Below are positions 17,129 through 25,072 of a stretch of DNA of 54,280 nucleotides, one piece after another; the first letter of the stretch is position 1; each line of letters opens with the position of its first letter. The stretch is from the NCBI GenBank assembly GCA_964537035.1, contig CAZIAK010000034.1, positions 1-54,280 on the forward strand, given 5' to 3'. The notes beneath the pieces are model-generated. The model was not told where the DNA came from. It was given only the letters and a program-made list of their open reading frames with translations, and searched no databases. The stretch comes from CAZIAK01 sp964537035 (GTDB lineage Bacteria; Planctomycetota; B15-G4). Position numbers and translations under genes: made by a program.

Positions 17129-17725
17129 ATGAGCACCACGATCACCGCCACCCAGGTCAAAGATCTGCGCACCATGACCGGCGCGCCCATGATGGACTGC
17201 AAGAAGGCCCTCAACGAGAGCGGCGGCGATGTCGACAAGGCCGTCGACTGGCTGCGCAAGAAGGGCATCGCCAAGGCCGCGAAGAAGGCCGGTCGGGAGG
17301 CCAGCGAAGGCCTGGTGAGCAGCTACATCCACCACAACGGGCGGGTGGGTGTGTTGCTTGAGGTCAACTGCGAGACCGATTTCATGGCCGCGACCGACAA
17401 GTTCAAGACCTTCTGCCGAGAGGTCTCCTTGCACATCGCCTCCATGAACCCGATCTGCGTGGCTCGCGAAGGTGTGCCCGAAGAGCTGGTGGCCAAAGAG
17501 ACCGAGATCCTCAAGTCTCAGATCGATCAGAGCAAGCCCGCTGAGATCCAAGAGAAGATGCTGGCCGGGCGCATGAACAAGTTCTACGCCGAACGTGTGC
17601 TGCTCGATCAGTCCTTCGTCAAGGACGACACCAAGACCATCGAGCAGTTCCGCACCGAGACCGTGGGCCAGCTGGGCGAGAACATCAAGATCAACCGCTT
17701 CGCTCGCTTCGAGATCGGTAGCTGA
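17129..17725 (+). CDS. tsf: Translation elongation factor EF-Ts (short form)
   Basis: EF-Ts exchanges GDP for GTP on EF-Tu. The protein has 198 residues, close to the short Thermus-type form and much shorter than E. coli (283). The N-terminal UBA-like module TATQVKDLRTMTGAPMMDCKKAL, the EF-Tu contact region CETDFMAATDKF and the C-terminal strand INRFARFEIG are all present; the second core subdomain is reduced. ATG 17129 lies 4 nt after the rpsB stop. The second gene of the rpsB-tsf-pyrH-frr order. Confidence 0.96.
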   Translation: MSTTITATQVKDLRTMTGAPMMDCKKALNESGGDVDKAVDWLRKKGIAKAAKKAGREASEGLVSSYIHHNGRVGVLLEVNCETDFMAATDKFKTFCREVSLHIASMNPICVAREGVPEELVAKETEILKSQIDQSKPAEIQEKMLAGRMNKFYAERVLLDQSFVKDDTKTIEQFRTETVGQLGENIKINRFARFEIGS

Positions 17726-17756
17726 CCACGACTCTGCCCGGTACTGGGAGCGGCCC

Positions 17757-18467
17757 GTGGCCTACAAGAGTGTTCTGCTCAAGCTGAGCGGTGAGGCCCT
17801 CGGGGCCGACGCCGACCATTCGATTCAGGCTGCTGCGATCGATTCATTGGCCCAGCAGGTGCGGGCTGTGGTCCAGAGCGGTTGCAGGCTGGCCATCGTG
17901 GTGGGGGGCGGCAACATCCTGCGCGGGACCGAGATTCTCGGCACCGTGTCGGTCCGTGCCACCGCCGACCAGATGGGCATGCTGGCCACCATCGTCAATG
18001 GCCTGGCCCTGATGGACGGGCTCGAGCGCAACGGCCTGGAGGCTCGGCTCATGTCGGCGGTTTCTGCCGACCAGATCTGTGAGCCGTTCATCCGTCGGCG
18101 GGCCATTCGGCACCTCGACAAGGGCCGGGTGGTGATCCTGGCGGGGGGCACAGGCAACCCGTTCTTCACCACCGACACATCGGCAGCTCTGCGGGCCTCC
18201 GAGCTGGGTTGCGACATCATGCTCAAGGCCACCAAGGTCGACGGGGTCTACGACGCCGACCCCAACAAGGTGCAGGGCGCCCAGCGCTTCGAGCGCCTGA
18301 CCTATCGCGAAGTGCTCGACAAGAATCTGCGGGTGATGGACCTCACCGCCATTACCATGTGCATGGACAACAACATGCCGATCAACGTCTTTGACGTGCT
18401 CACCCCTGGCAATCTGGAGCGGGTGGTGGCAGGCGAAGCGATCGGCACCACCGTCACGGCAGACTGA
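17757..18467 (+). CDS. pyrH: Uridylate kinase (UMP kinase)
   Basis: PyrH phosphorylates UMP to UDP in pyrimidine synthesis. The 236-residue protein, of normal length, shows YKSVLLKLSGEAL at the N-terminus, the VVGGGNILRG phosphate loop, ADQMGMLATIVN, VILAGGTGNPFFTTDTSAALRA and the CDIMLKATKVDGVYDADP region typical of the amino-acid kinase fold. GTG 17757 is chosen for GGGAG at 17746-17750, seven nucleotides upstream; the frame is open further upstream but overlaps tsf. It lies 31 nt after tsf and precedes frr, the standard order. Confidence 0.96.
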   Translation: MAYKSVLLKLSGEALGADADHSIQAAAIDSLAQQVRAVVQSGCRLAIVVGGGNILRGTEILGTVSVRATADQMGMLATIVNGLALMDGLERNGLEARLMSAVSADQICEPFIRRRAIRHLDKGRVVILAGGTGNPFFTTDTSAALRASELGCDIMLKATKVDGVYDADPNKVQGAQRFERLTYREVLDKNLRVMDLTAITMCMDNNMPINVFDVLTPGNLERVVAGEAIGTTVTAD

Positions 18468-18533
18468 AATTACCCGCCGGGGCATCAGCTACTCACGACC
18501 GTCTCCCCGAGGCGGTGTGCGAAGGGAGCGAAC

Positions 18534-19094
18534 ATGAGCGCAGAAGCCATCCTGAAAGACAGCAAGGAGAAGATGCAGAAGGGCATCGACTTCTTCGGCG
18601 AGAACCTCAAAGGGCTGCGAGCGGGCCGGGTCACACCCGCGTTGGTCGACTCCGTGCGGGTCGACGCCTACGGCAGCCCCATGCCCCTGAACCAGGTGGC
18701 CACGATCAGCATGCCCGAGCCGCGTCAGCTGCTGGTCAAGCCGTTTGACCCTTCGATGTGCACGGCCATCGAGAAGGGCATCCTCAAGAGCGACCTGGGC
18801 ATCACCCCGGCCACGGACGGCAAGGTCGTCCGCCTGAACGTGCCCATGATGAGTCAGGAGCAGCGGGACAAGATGTCCGCCAGGGTGAAAGAGCTGGCCG
18901 AGCAGGCCCGGGTCACCGTGCGCAACATCCGTCGCGACCAGAACAAGGCCACCGACGCCACGGCCAAGGACCACGAACTCTCCGAAGACCAGGCCCGCGA
19001 CCTGAAAGACGAGATCCAGACCCTGACCAAGAACAGCGAGGCCGAGATCGACAAGCTCGCCGACGCCCGGGTCCAGGAGATCCAAGACAGCTGA
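18534..19094 (+). CDS. frr: Ribosome recycling factor
   Basis: RRF splits terminated ribosomes together with EF-G. The 186-residue length is standard. Conserved segments include LRAGRVTPALVDSVRVDAYG, PLNQVATISMPEPRQL, VKPFD, KSDLGITPATDGKVVRLNVP and the helix VRNIRRDQN near residue 130. ATG 18534 has GAAGGGAG upstream. It is the last protein gene of the operon, 66 nt after pyrH. tRNA-Lys follows 43 nt downstream, so the two may be co-transcribed. Confidence 0.96.
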   Translation: MSAEAILKDSKEKMQKGIDFFGENLKGLRAGRVTPALVDSVRVDAYGSPMPLNQVATISMPEPRQLLVKPFDPSMCTAIEKGILKSDLGITPATDGKVVRLNVPMMSQEQRDKMSARVKELAEQARVTVRNIRRDQNKATDATAKDHELSEDQARDLKDEIQTLTKNSEAEIDKLADARVQEIQDS

Positions 19095-19107
19095 ACCACA
19101 GGACTGC

Positions 19108-19124
19108 CGCGGCGATCTGCCGCG
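19108..19124 (+). terminator. GC-rich hairpin after frr, possible terminator or processing signal
   Basis: CGCGGC (19108-19113) and GCCGCG (19119-19124) form a perfect 6-bp stem with a 5-nt loop, 14 nt after the frr stop and 14 nt before tRNA-Lys. There is no following T-run, so intrinsic termination is doubtful; a tRNA-processing boundary is as likely. Confidence 0.3.
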
Positions 19125-19137
19125 CCACGCCATCTGT

Positions 19138-19213
19138 GGGGGTGTAGCTCAGTTGGTAGAGCATCGGCCTTTTAAGCCGCAGGTCCAGGGTTCGAGTCCC
19201 TGCGCCCCCACCA
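19138..19213 (+). tRNA. tRNA-Lys (anticodon TTT)
   Basis: A 76-nt cloverleaf. The acceptor GGGGGTG pairs with CGCCCCC (one G-T pair). The D-arm is GCTCAGTTGGTAGAGC. The anticodon loop CTTTTAA gives TTT at its centre, and the T-arm is CAGGGTTCGAGTCCCTG. The discriminator is A and the CCA end is encoded (19211-19213). The 27-43 pair is mismatched; the other four anticodon-stem pairs are good. Confidence 0.97.
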
Positions 19214-19483
19214 CTTTGGCTCCTGCATCGTCAGTGCCTTGGGGCGAGCCTCTGGTGCCTGGTGAAGCGTGCTCTGGCGGTGGTGGCCCGCTCCATGGCC
19301 CGTGATCCTCCCGCCCGTCGGGGCCTGGGACAGGGCCGTGGGGCACGACCCATCCGCACCTCGCCGGTCTCGTATACGATGTGTATGCTCGAGACCTGGG
19401 CAGCGGAGCTAGGGGGCTCACTCGACACGGTCCCAGCTGGCGATTTCACAGCACACGCGTCGGAAGTTCACGGGAGGATGACC

Positions 19484-20203
19484 ATGTCGCACGCCTGGTA
19501 CGTCGTATCCACTGGGGGCGAGCGAGGTCCAATCAGCGGAGCCCAACTCAAGCAGCTGGCAGCCGATGGCGAGATCGACGCGGCGACGCTCGTGCGCAGG
19601 GACGATCTGGATGAGCCCCGGCCGGCCAGCAGGATCAAGGGACTGATTCCGGCGCAAGCCGTGGCTGAGCCGGTGTCGGCGCGGGCGGCAGCGGTCGCCA
19701 GGCGCGGGCAGCACAGGCGCGAGGTGAACAAGCGGAAGGTCCGCAACGCGGGGCGCTGGCTGCTGGCGATCGGCATCCTCCTCGCATTGCACGGCACCAG
19801 TGAGGGGCTCGGGGTGAAGACGGTCGTCGATCAGGCAAAAGCCGAGGTCGACGCCGAGTTCAGCGCGGACGATTGGCTGGAGGTCGCTGGTGAGGAGATG
19901 ACCGTCACGGAGTTCAAGTCGCAGATGGACGCGGAGGTGCTGCGCACATTCTTGGCGGTCTACCTCGTGGCGGCCATCATGATCGGGCTCTACTTCTGGG
20001 CCAGGAGTTCACCGCTGCCTGCCATCGTGACGGGACTCTGCGTGTATCTCGTCCTGGTGGCCGTTCAAGCCGTGGTTGAGCCCGGGACCCTGCTCTCAGG
20101 GCTGTTCTGGAAGTTCTTCATCATCAGTGGATTGCTGGCCGGCATCCGAGCGGCGATGGCCCAGCAGGTCTCGCAGCGGCGCGCCGAGCCCGGGCCGACC
20201 TGA
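19484..20203 (+). CDS. GYF_2-domain membrane protein
   Basis: The 239-residue protein has an N-terminal GYF_2 (DUF4339) domain at about residues 3-55, seen as AWYVVSTGGERGPIS, then QLKQLAADGEIDAATLVRR. A basic linker follows (about 68-90), and then several hydrophobic segments at about 90-105, 150-170, 177-200 and 205-225, so it is an inner-membrane protein with a cytoplasmic adaptor domain. ATG 19484 is preceded by GGGAGG at 19472-19477. The stop overlaps the next start as TGATG, so it is translated together with the CPBP protease. GYF_2 domains are common in Planctomycetota and are thought to mediate protein contacts. No enzymatic residues are seen. Confidence 0.75.
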   Translation: MSHAWYVVSTGGERGPISGAQLKQLAADGEIDAATLVRRDDLDEPRPASRIKGLIPAQAVAEPVSARAAAVARRGQHRREVNKRKVRNAGRWLLAIGILLALHGTSEGLGVKTVVDQAKAEVDAEFSADDWLEVAGEEMTVTEFKSQMDAEVLRTFLAVYLVAAIMIGLYFWARSSPLPAIVTGLCVYLVLVAVQAVVEPGTLLSGLFWKFFIISGLLAGIRAAMAQQVSQRRAEPGPT

Positions 20204-21000
20204 TGGTGGCCGCGCACGATGGGGATCCACGGGGCACCTGCCCGACGTGCGGGGCCGCACTGCTCACGGACAAGCCGTTCTGCACCACTTGCGAACGGCT
20301 GATGACCGGAGCTACGACCAGGCGCTCTCGTCCCGGGCAACGCCAGCGGCGGACCCGGCGAGCATTGGGGGACCTCAAGGGCGCCCTTGAGCTGTGGGTC
20401 GTCCTGTTGATCACGTCCGCGGCGGCGTCGCTGGTGGCGGCGTTCAGCGAGCTGGAGTGGCCGCTCATCGATGCCGTTGTGAGCTGCCTCGTGGCAGCCA
20501 TCGTCTTGTTCTGGTGCTGGGGCGATCGCTCGCGGATCAGGCCTCTCTTGGCCGAGCCCGGCTTCCGTGGGAACAACTGGTGGATCACGCCGTTGGTACT
20601 GCTCGGATTCGGTCTCTTCATGACCGCCTACATGAGTCTGCTCGAGCTGACGCGTGTCGGGGTCGAGTCGTACGTCACTCCCTTCCGCGACGCCGGTTGG
20701 CCCATGTGGACAGCCTTCCTGCTGATCAGCGTCCACCCCGCCATCTTCGAGGAGTTCGCGTTCCGCGGGGTCATTCAGGAGCGTCTGGGGCTGGTCATGC
20801 AGCCGCGCGACACACTGATCGTCCAGGCCGCCATGTTCTCCGTGCTGCACATGCTGCCGCTCATCTTCGTCAGCCACTTCGTCCTGGGCCTGGCGCTGGG
20901 CTGGCTCAGACTTCGTACGGGCAGTCTGCTGCCTTGCATGCTCGTGCACGGGCTTTGGAATGCCTGGGTGTTGATGGGCGAGTTGACGGGCGGGGCCTGA
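20203..21000 (+). CDS. CPBP-family intramembrane protease with N-terminal zinc ribbon
   Basis: A 265-residue polytopic protein of the CPBP (CAAX protease and bacteriocin-processing, Abi) family. The metal-site motifs are complete: FEEFAFRG with Glu183, Glu184 and Arg188; MFSVLH with His216; His225; and HGLWNAW with His249 and Asn253. Residues 13-30 carry two Cys pairs (CPTC and CTTC), a zinc ribbon absent from most family members. Its ATG overlaps the previous stop by one nucleotide. Family members process prenylated or lipidated proteins, mature or resist bacteriocins, or act in phage defence; the substrate here is unknown, and the coupled GYF_2 protein is the likely partner. Confidence 0.85.
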   Translation: MVAAHDGDPRGTCPTCGAALLTDKPFCTTCERLMTGATTRRSRPGQRQRRTRRALGDLKGALELWVVLLITSAAASLVAAFSELEWPLIDAVVSCLVAAIVLFWCWGDRSRIRPLLAEPGFRGNNWWITPLVLLGFGLFMTAYMSLLELTRVGVESYVTPFRDAGWPMWTAFLLISVHPAIFEEFAFRGVIQERLGLVMQPRDTLIVQAAMFSVLHMLPLIFVSHFVLGLALGWLRLRTGSLLPCMLVHGLWNAWVLMGELTGGA

Positions 21001-21363
21001 TCCGCGGGACCAGCTTAGCGGCCGTGCCGTGGCCCCGTTCGGCGGTTTCCCACGGTGGTTTCTGGTGGTGTCTGCTGACCCCTTGATGGGCAGCTCTCCT
21101 CCGTCGAACCCGACGGGCTCTCGCCGGGGACGGAGTGTGGCGCGTCACTCTGGTCTCGCCGCAAGGGTGACGAGGCCTGGCTGGTGACGCCACCTCGCCG
21201 CATCCGAACGCTTCGGCCCTCCGAGCTCACAGCCGACGATGCCAAACTGGCCTGGAGTACCCATGGGCCAGCACCAATCCGGCTGCGAGCGGCAACGTGA
21301 TCCTGAGCTTCGTGCTGCGTCAGTAGGGGACTGGCAGCCGTAGGTCGGCGGCCATCCCGCCTC
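21001..21363. other. Intergenic region of 363 bases, no intact gene
   Basis: It lies between the end of the CPBP gene and the 3' end of the reverse-strand efflux operon, so it should hold terminators for both, but no clear stem plus T-run was seen. The only coding-like trace is a possible C-terminal remnant at 21267-21326. Confidence 0.5.
21267..21326 (+). pseudogene. Possible C-terminal remnant of a secreted protein
   Basis: A frame reads ASTNPAASGNVILSFVLRQ and then TAG. The small-residue and beta-strand pattern looks like the end of an exported protein. The upstream frame is not convincing and no start exists. It may be chance. Confidence 0.2.
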
Positions 21364-22638
21364 TCACTCGTGCCGCAGGGCTTCGACCGGGTCCATTTTC
21401 GCCGCGCGCCAGGCCGGGTAGATCCCGAACAGCACTCCCACGCCGGCCGAGATGCCGAAGGCCAGCAGGGGCGCTGACGGTGTGACGATGGTGACCATGT
21501 CGGCGAAGTGCTCCACCGCCACGGGGATGGCCAGGCCCAAGGCCACGCCCATGAGTCCGCCGCCTACGGAGAGGCACACGGTCTCGACCAGAAACTGGGT
21601 CACGATGTGGCGCTGCTTGGCACCCAGCGCTCGGCGGATGCCGATCTCGCGAGTGCGTTCGGTGACCGTGGCCAGCATGACGTTCATGATGCCGATGCCG
21701 CCCACCAGCAGGCTGATGCCCGCGATGGAGCCGAGCACGATGTTGAAGATGCGCTTGGTCTCGGCGGCCCTGGCCAGCAGCTCCAGGGGCACCACCACTT
21801 CGTAGTCGCGCTTCTTGTGGAAGCGGCCGAGCATCTCCCGGGCGGCCCCGGCGACCAGGCCCACGTTCTCGGGCCAATCGACGGCCACGATGACCTGGTG
21901 GAGGTCGACCTCCTGCATGTCGAAGCTGCCTGAGCGGCGCACGACCTGCAGCTTGCCGTACCACTTGCGCGCGGTTTCGTAGGGTACGAAGACCTCGCCG
22001 GTGACATCGCTGCCCGCTGCGGGAGGGTCGTCCGACAAGGGCACTCTGGGCGCCAGTGTACCCACCACGGTGTAGTAGTCAGGGCCGACCTTGACCCGTT
22101 GACCGAGGGCCGATTCGAAGGGGAACAAGAACCGCGCCACCTCGGTGCCCAGGACACAGACGTTGTTGAGCGTGCGCTCGTCTTCAGGGGTGAGAAAGCG
22201 GCCTTCCCAAATGAGCCGGCCGGTCACCTCGAGATAGAGCGGCCGGGTGGCCATGATCCGTGGCGTCATCACCCGGTCGTTGAAGCGCACCTCGTGCTGC
22301 AGCTCGCGGATGGGCACGATGTGCGTCACCCCGGGAAAGGTCTGCTCGACCCGGGCCAGATCGTCGTCGGTGATGCCATAGGCCAGCACCCGCGATTGCT
22401 GGTTGCCCGCGTTGGGGTCGTCGGCGGGCTTGACGCTGCGCAGGATCACGTTCTGGCTGCCCAGCAGTCTGATCTGCTCTTGAGCTTCGTGGCTGGCGCC
22501 CTCGCCAATGGCCAGCATGGAGATCACGCTGCTGGTGCCAAAGAGCACGCCCAGGGTGGTGAGCAGGGTGCGCAGCTTGTGCAGCATGAGGCTGCTCACC
22601 CCTGCCTTCACCGTGCGTAGCAGAGCACTACCTCTCAT
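21364..22638 (-). CDS. ABC transporter permease, MacB/FtsX type
   Basis: The 424-residue permease has one N-terminal membrane segment (TLLTTLGVLFGTSSVISMLAIG), a large periplasmic MacB_PCD domain (about 45-285) and three C-terminal segments of the FtsX core (from GISLLVGGIGIMNVML, then about 345-370 and 385-410). TERTREIGIRRALGAKQRHI is the cytoplasmic coupling helix typical of this family. It works with the ATPase encoded immediately upstream, whose stop overlaps this ATG region by 4 nt, and with the adaptor and TolC-like genes further upstream. Such MacAB-type systems export peptides, siderophores, lipoproteins or drugs by mechanotransmission. It is the last gene of the operon. Confidence 0.92.
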   Translation of the reverse strand: MRGSALLRTVKAGVSSLMLHKLRTLLTTLGVLFGTSSVISMLAIGEGASHEAQEQIRLLGSQNVILRSVKPADDPNAGNQQSRVLAYGITDDDLARVEQTFPGVTHIVPIRELQHEVRFNDRVMTPRIMATRPLYLEVTGRLIWEGRFLTPEDERTLNNVCVLGTEVARFLFPFESALGQRVKVGPDYYTVVGTLAPRVPLSDDPPAAGSDVTGEVFVPYETARKWYGKLQVVRRSGSFDMQEVDLHQVIVAVDWPENVGLVAGAAREMLGRFHKKRDYEVVVPLELLARAAETKRIFNIVLGSIAGISLLVGGIGIMNVMLATVTERTREIGIRRALGAKQRHIVTQFLVETVCLSVGGGLMGVALGLAIPVAVEHFADMVTIVTPSAPLLAFGISAGVGVLFGIYPAWRAAKMDPVEALRHE

Positions 22639-23360
22639 GATGTGGCCTGCGCTCCCAGCCGTTGATCGATGATCTGTTCGATGCGTCCGTCGCGCATGCG
22701 CAGCACGTGGCTGGCCCGCTCGGCCACGTGGCTCTCATGGGTGACGAACAGAATGGTCTTCCCTTCCCGGGAGAGCTCGTCAAAGAGGTCGAGGATCTCG
22801 TTGGCGGTCTGGCTGTCCAGGTTGCCCGTGGCCTCGTCCGCCAGGATCAGGTCGGGATCGTTGACCAGGGAGCGAGCGATGGCCACCCGCTGCTGCTGGC
22901 CACCGGACAGTTCGTTGGGTCGGTGGCCGAGTCGTTCGCCGAGGCCCATGCGTTCTGCCAGTTGGCGGGCTCGGGCTTCGCCGTCGGCGGGGGGCTCGTC
23001 CTGGTAGAAGAGCGGCACCATGATGTTCTCGAGCACGTCGAGCTGGGCGATCAGGTTGTACGACTGAAAGATGAAGCCCAGGCGCCGGGAGCGCATCTCG
23101 CTCAGCTCGTCATCCGAGAGGGTGTTCACGTCTTCGCCCCCGAGCTCGTAGGTGCCGGAGGAGGGGCGGTCGAGGCAGCCCATGACATTGAGCAGGGTCG
23201 ACTTGCCGCTGCCCGAGGCGCCCATGATCGACCAGTACTCGCCGGGCTGCACGTCGAAGCTCACCCCATCGAGGGCGTGCACCTCTTCGGAGCCCATGCG
23301 GTAGAGCCGTCGCACGTCTTCCAGGTGAGCGACGGCGCGGGTCTCAGGCACATGGGTCAT
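22635..23360 (-). CDS. ABC transporter ATP-binding protein, MacB/LolD type
   Basis: This 241-residue ATPase energises the adjacent permease. Walker A is GASGSGKST, the Q-loop reads FIFQSYNLIAQLDVLEN, the signature is LSGGQQQR, and Walker B with catalytic Glu is DLILADEATGNLD. The His switch is FVTHE. The start has ATG codons within MTHVPETRAVAHLEDV and lies 11 nt from the adaptor gene. In classical MacB the ATPase and permease are one polypeptide; here they are separate, as in LolCDE-like and many Planctomycetota or Bacteroidota systems. Confidence 0.94.
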   Translation of the reverse strand: MTHVPETRAVAHLEDVRRLYRMGSEEVHALDGVSFDVQPGEYWSIMGASGSGKSTLLNVMGCLDRPSSGTYELGGEDVNTLSDDELSEMRSRRLGFIFQSYNLIAQLDVLENIMVPLFYQDEPPADGEARARQLAERMGLGERLGHRPNELSGGQQQRVAIARSLVNDPDLILADEATGNLDSQTANEILDLFDELSREGKTILFVTHESHVAERASHVLRMRDGRIEQIIDQRLGAQATS

Positions 23361-23371
23361 GGGGCTGGTGA

Positions 23372-25072
23372 TCAGCTGCCCTTCTCGCTGGTCGCGGCAG
23401 GCTTCGCCGGGGAGGCAAGTTGTGGCTTGTCGCCGTCCTTGGTGGAGGACTCCTGGCTGTGACTGGCGGTCGACCCTTCGCCCTTGCTGCCTCGTCCGTG
23501 CCGGCCCCCGCCCTTCTCAGAGGCGCCTTCGGGTGGCTTGCCGCCGCGCTCAGAGCCTCCATGCTCTGAAGGCCCACGCTCAGAGCCGCTGCGTTCTTGT
23601 TCTGCCGGCAGCAACTCGGCACCCGGGGGGCGGGCCAGCAGAGCCACGTCGCCCTCGTCGATGCCGTCGATGATGTGCACCCAGCGGCCGTTGTTCTGGC
23701 CCACGGTCACGGCCCGCTTCTCGTGGCCCGTGGGGGTGGACACGAAGACCACGGGGGAGCCCGCGTCGAGGAATATCGTCTGCACTGGCAGCTGCACCGC
23801 GTCGTCGAGTGTGTCCACCAGGATCTCGATGCTGCAGGACATGCCCGGGCGAATGCGTGGGTCCTGGCTCAGTACGCGAATGTTGGTCTTGTAGACTCGC
23901 AGGTCGGGGTTGGCGAACCACGAGTTCTGGTCGGGTAGCACGGCCTTGTAGCTGACCTCCCCGGGGAAGGTCTCGTGCAGGGCGTCCACGGTGACCGCGC
24001 AGGCCATGCCCGTGACCACCTTCTCGAGCACGGACTCGTGCAGGCTGGCCTCGGCGATGAACCCATCAGAAGAGGGGATCATGATGATCGACTGGCGCTC
24101 CCGAACGGTGGAGCCCTCTTTCATGGGTTCGCCACCGCCGTAGCGCCCGCTGCTCTCCCGGGCGTAGACCACCATGCCGGAGACAGGGGCCTCGATGCGC
24201 GACTTCTCGATCTGGCTCACCAGCTTGTCGAACTCGGCCGTCTCGACCTGGAACGTGGCGTCGGTTGTGCGCCAGTTGGCATCGAAGTCGGCGAGACGGG
24301 CGCCAGCCTGCAGCTTCACCCGCACCAGCTCCCGCTCCTTCTCGGTGACCAGGCTCTCCAGTTCTTTCTTGCGGCGGGGGATCTCGTAGTCCTCGAAGAG
24401 TTCCTTGGCTCGCTTGGCCTGGTTGAGCTTGACCACCGAACGGGTCTTGGCCAGCTCGTCCGCGTCGAGTTGAGCCTGTTCCAGAAAGCCCTTCTGGTTC
24501 AGGCGTCTCGACCACTCAAGGTCTTGTTCTGCGCGGGAGAGTTCTTCGTCTGCAAGGAGGATGGCCTCGTCCTTGCTCTTGGCCTCCTGGGGCATGTCTC
24601 CATCGATGTACTTCTTGAGGTCGAGGCTGGCGAAGTCGAGCTCTTGCGTCGCCTTCGCCACGTCGCTCTCGTTCTGGCTGACCTGGATGGCGTGGTTCTG
24701 CTTGGCTTTGACGAAGGCCGCCTCTGCGTTCTGGACCCGGATCTCCTGGGTCACGCGGCGGTCGACCAAGGCGCTGTTGTCCAGCTCGCAGAGCAGGTCG
24801 CCCGGCTCGACGTGAGTGCCTTCGTCGATCAGATAGAGCACGGTGGACTGGCCTTCGATTTCGCTCTTGAGCGTGACCGCGTCCGCAGCCTCGAGGTTGC
24901 CCCGCTCGACCACGCTGATCTTGAGCGGCCCCTTGATCGCCGTAGCGCCCACGACGGTGCGGTTGGCTGCAGGGTCTTCGCCGGTCAGGGTCATGGCTGC
25001 CCAGCCTGCGCCACCCAAGACCACGACGGTGAAGAGGAGAGGCCAGAGGGACCGCTTGCGTTGAGAACTCAT
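23372..25072 (-). CDS. Periplasmic adaptor (MacA/HlyD-like membrane fusion protein)
   Basis: A 566-residue membrane fusion protein linking the inner-membrane ABC complex to an outer-membrane channel. It has an N-terminal anchor (LLFTVVVLGGAGWAAMTL, about residues 11-28), a split lipoyl/biotinyl-like domain (VVERGNLEAADAVTLKSEI and the later SRIEAPVSGMVVY), a long coiled-coil hairpin (about 120-290) and beta-barrel and membrane-proximal domains. The last 80 residues are Gly/Ser/Glu/Lys-rich low complexity with repeats such as SERG and SEHGGSERGG, not seen in MacA. Its start overlaps the upstream TolC-like stop by 4 nt. Confidence 0.9.
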   Translation of the reverse strand: MSSQRKRSLWPLLFTVVVLGGAGWAAMTLTGEDPAANRTVVGATAIKGPLKISVVERGNLEAADAVTLKSEIEGQSTVLYLIDEGTHVEPGDLLCELDNSALVDRRVTQEIRVQNAEAAFVKAKQNHAIQVSQNESDVAKATQELDFASLDLKKYIDGDMPQEAKSKDEAILLADEELSRAEQDLEWSRRLNQKGFLEQAQLDADELAKTRSVVKLNQAKRAKELFEDYEIPRRKKELESLVTEKERELVRVKLQAGARLADFDANWRTTDATFQVETAEFDKLVSQIEKSRIEAPVSGMVVYARESSGRYGGGEPMKEGSTVRERQSIIMIPSSDGFIAEASLHESVLEKVVTGMACAVTVDALHETFPGEVSYKAVLPDQNSWFANPDLRVYKTNIRVLSQDPRIRPGMSCSIEILVDTLDDAVQLPVQTIFLDAGSPVVFVSTPTGHEKRAVTVGQNNGRWVHIIDGIDEGDVALLARPPGAELLPAEQERSGSERGPSEHGGSERGGKPPEGASEKGGGRHGRGSKGEGSTASHSQESSTKDGDKPQLASPAKPAATSEKGS

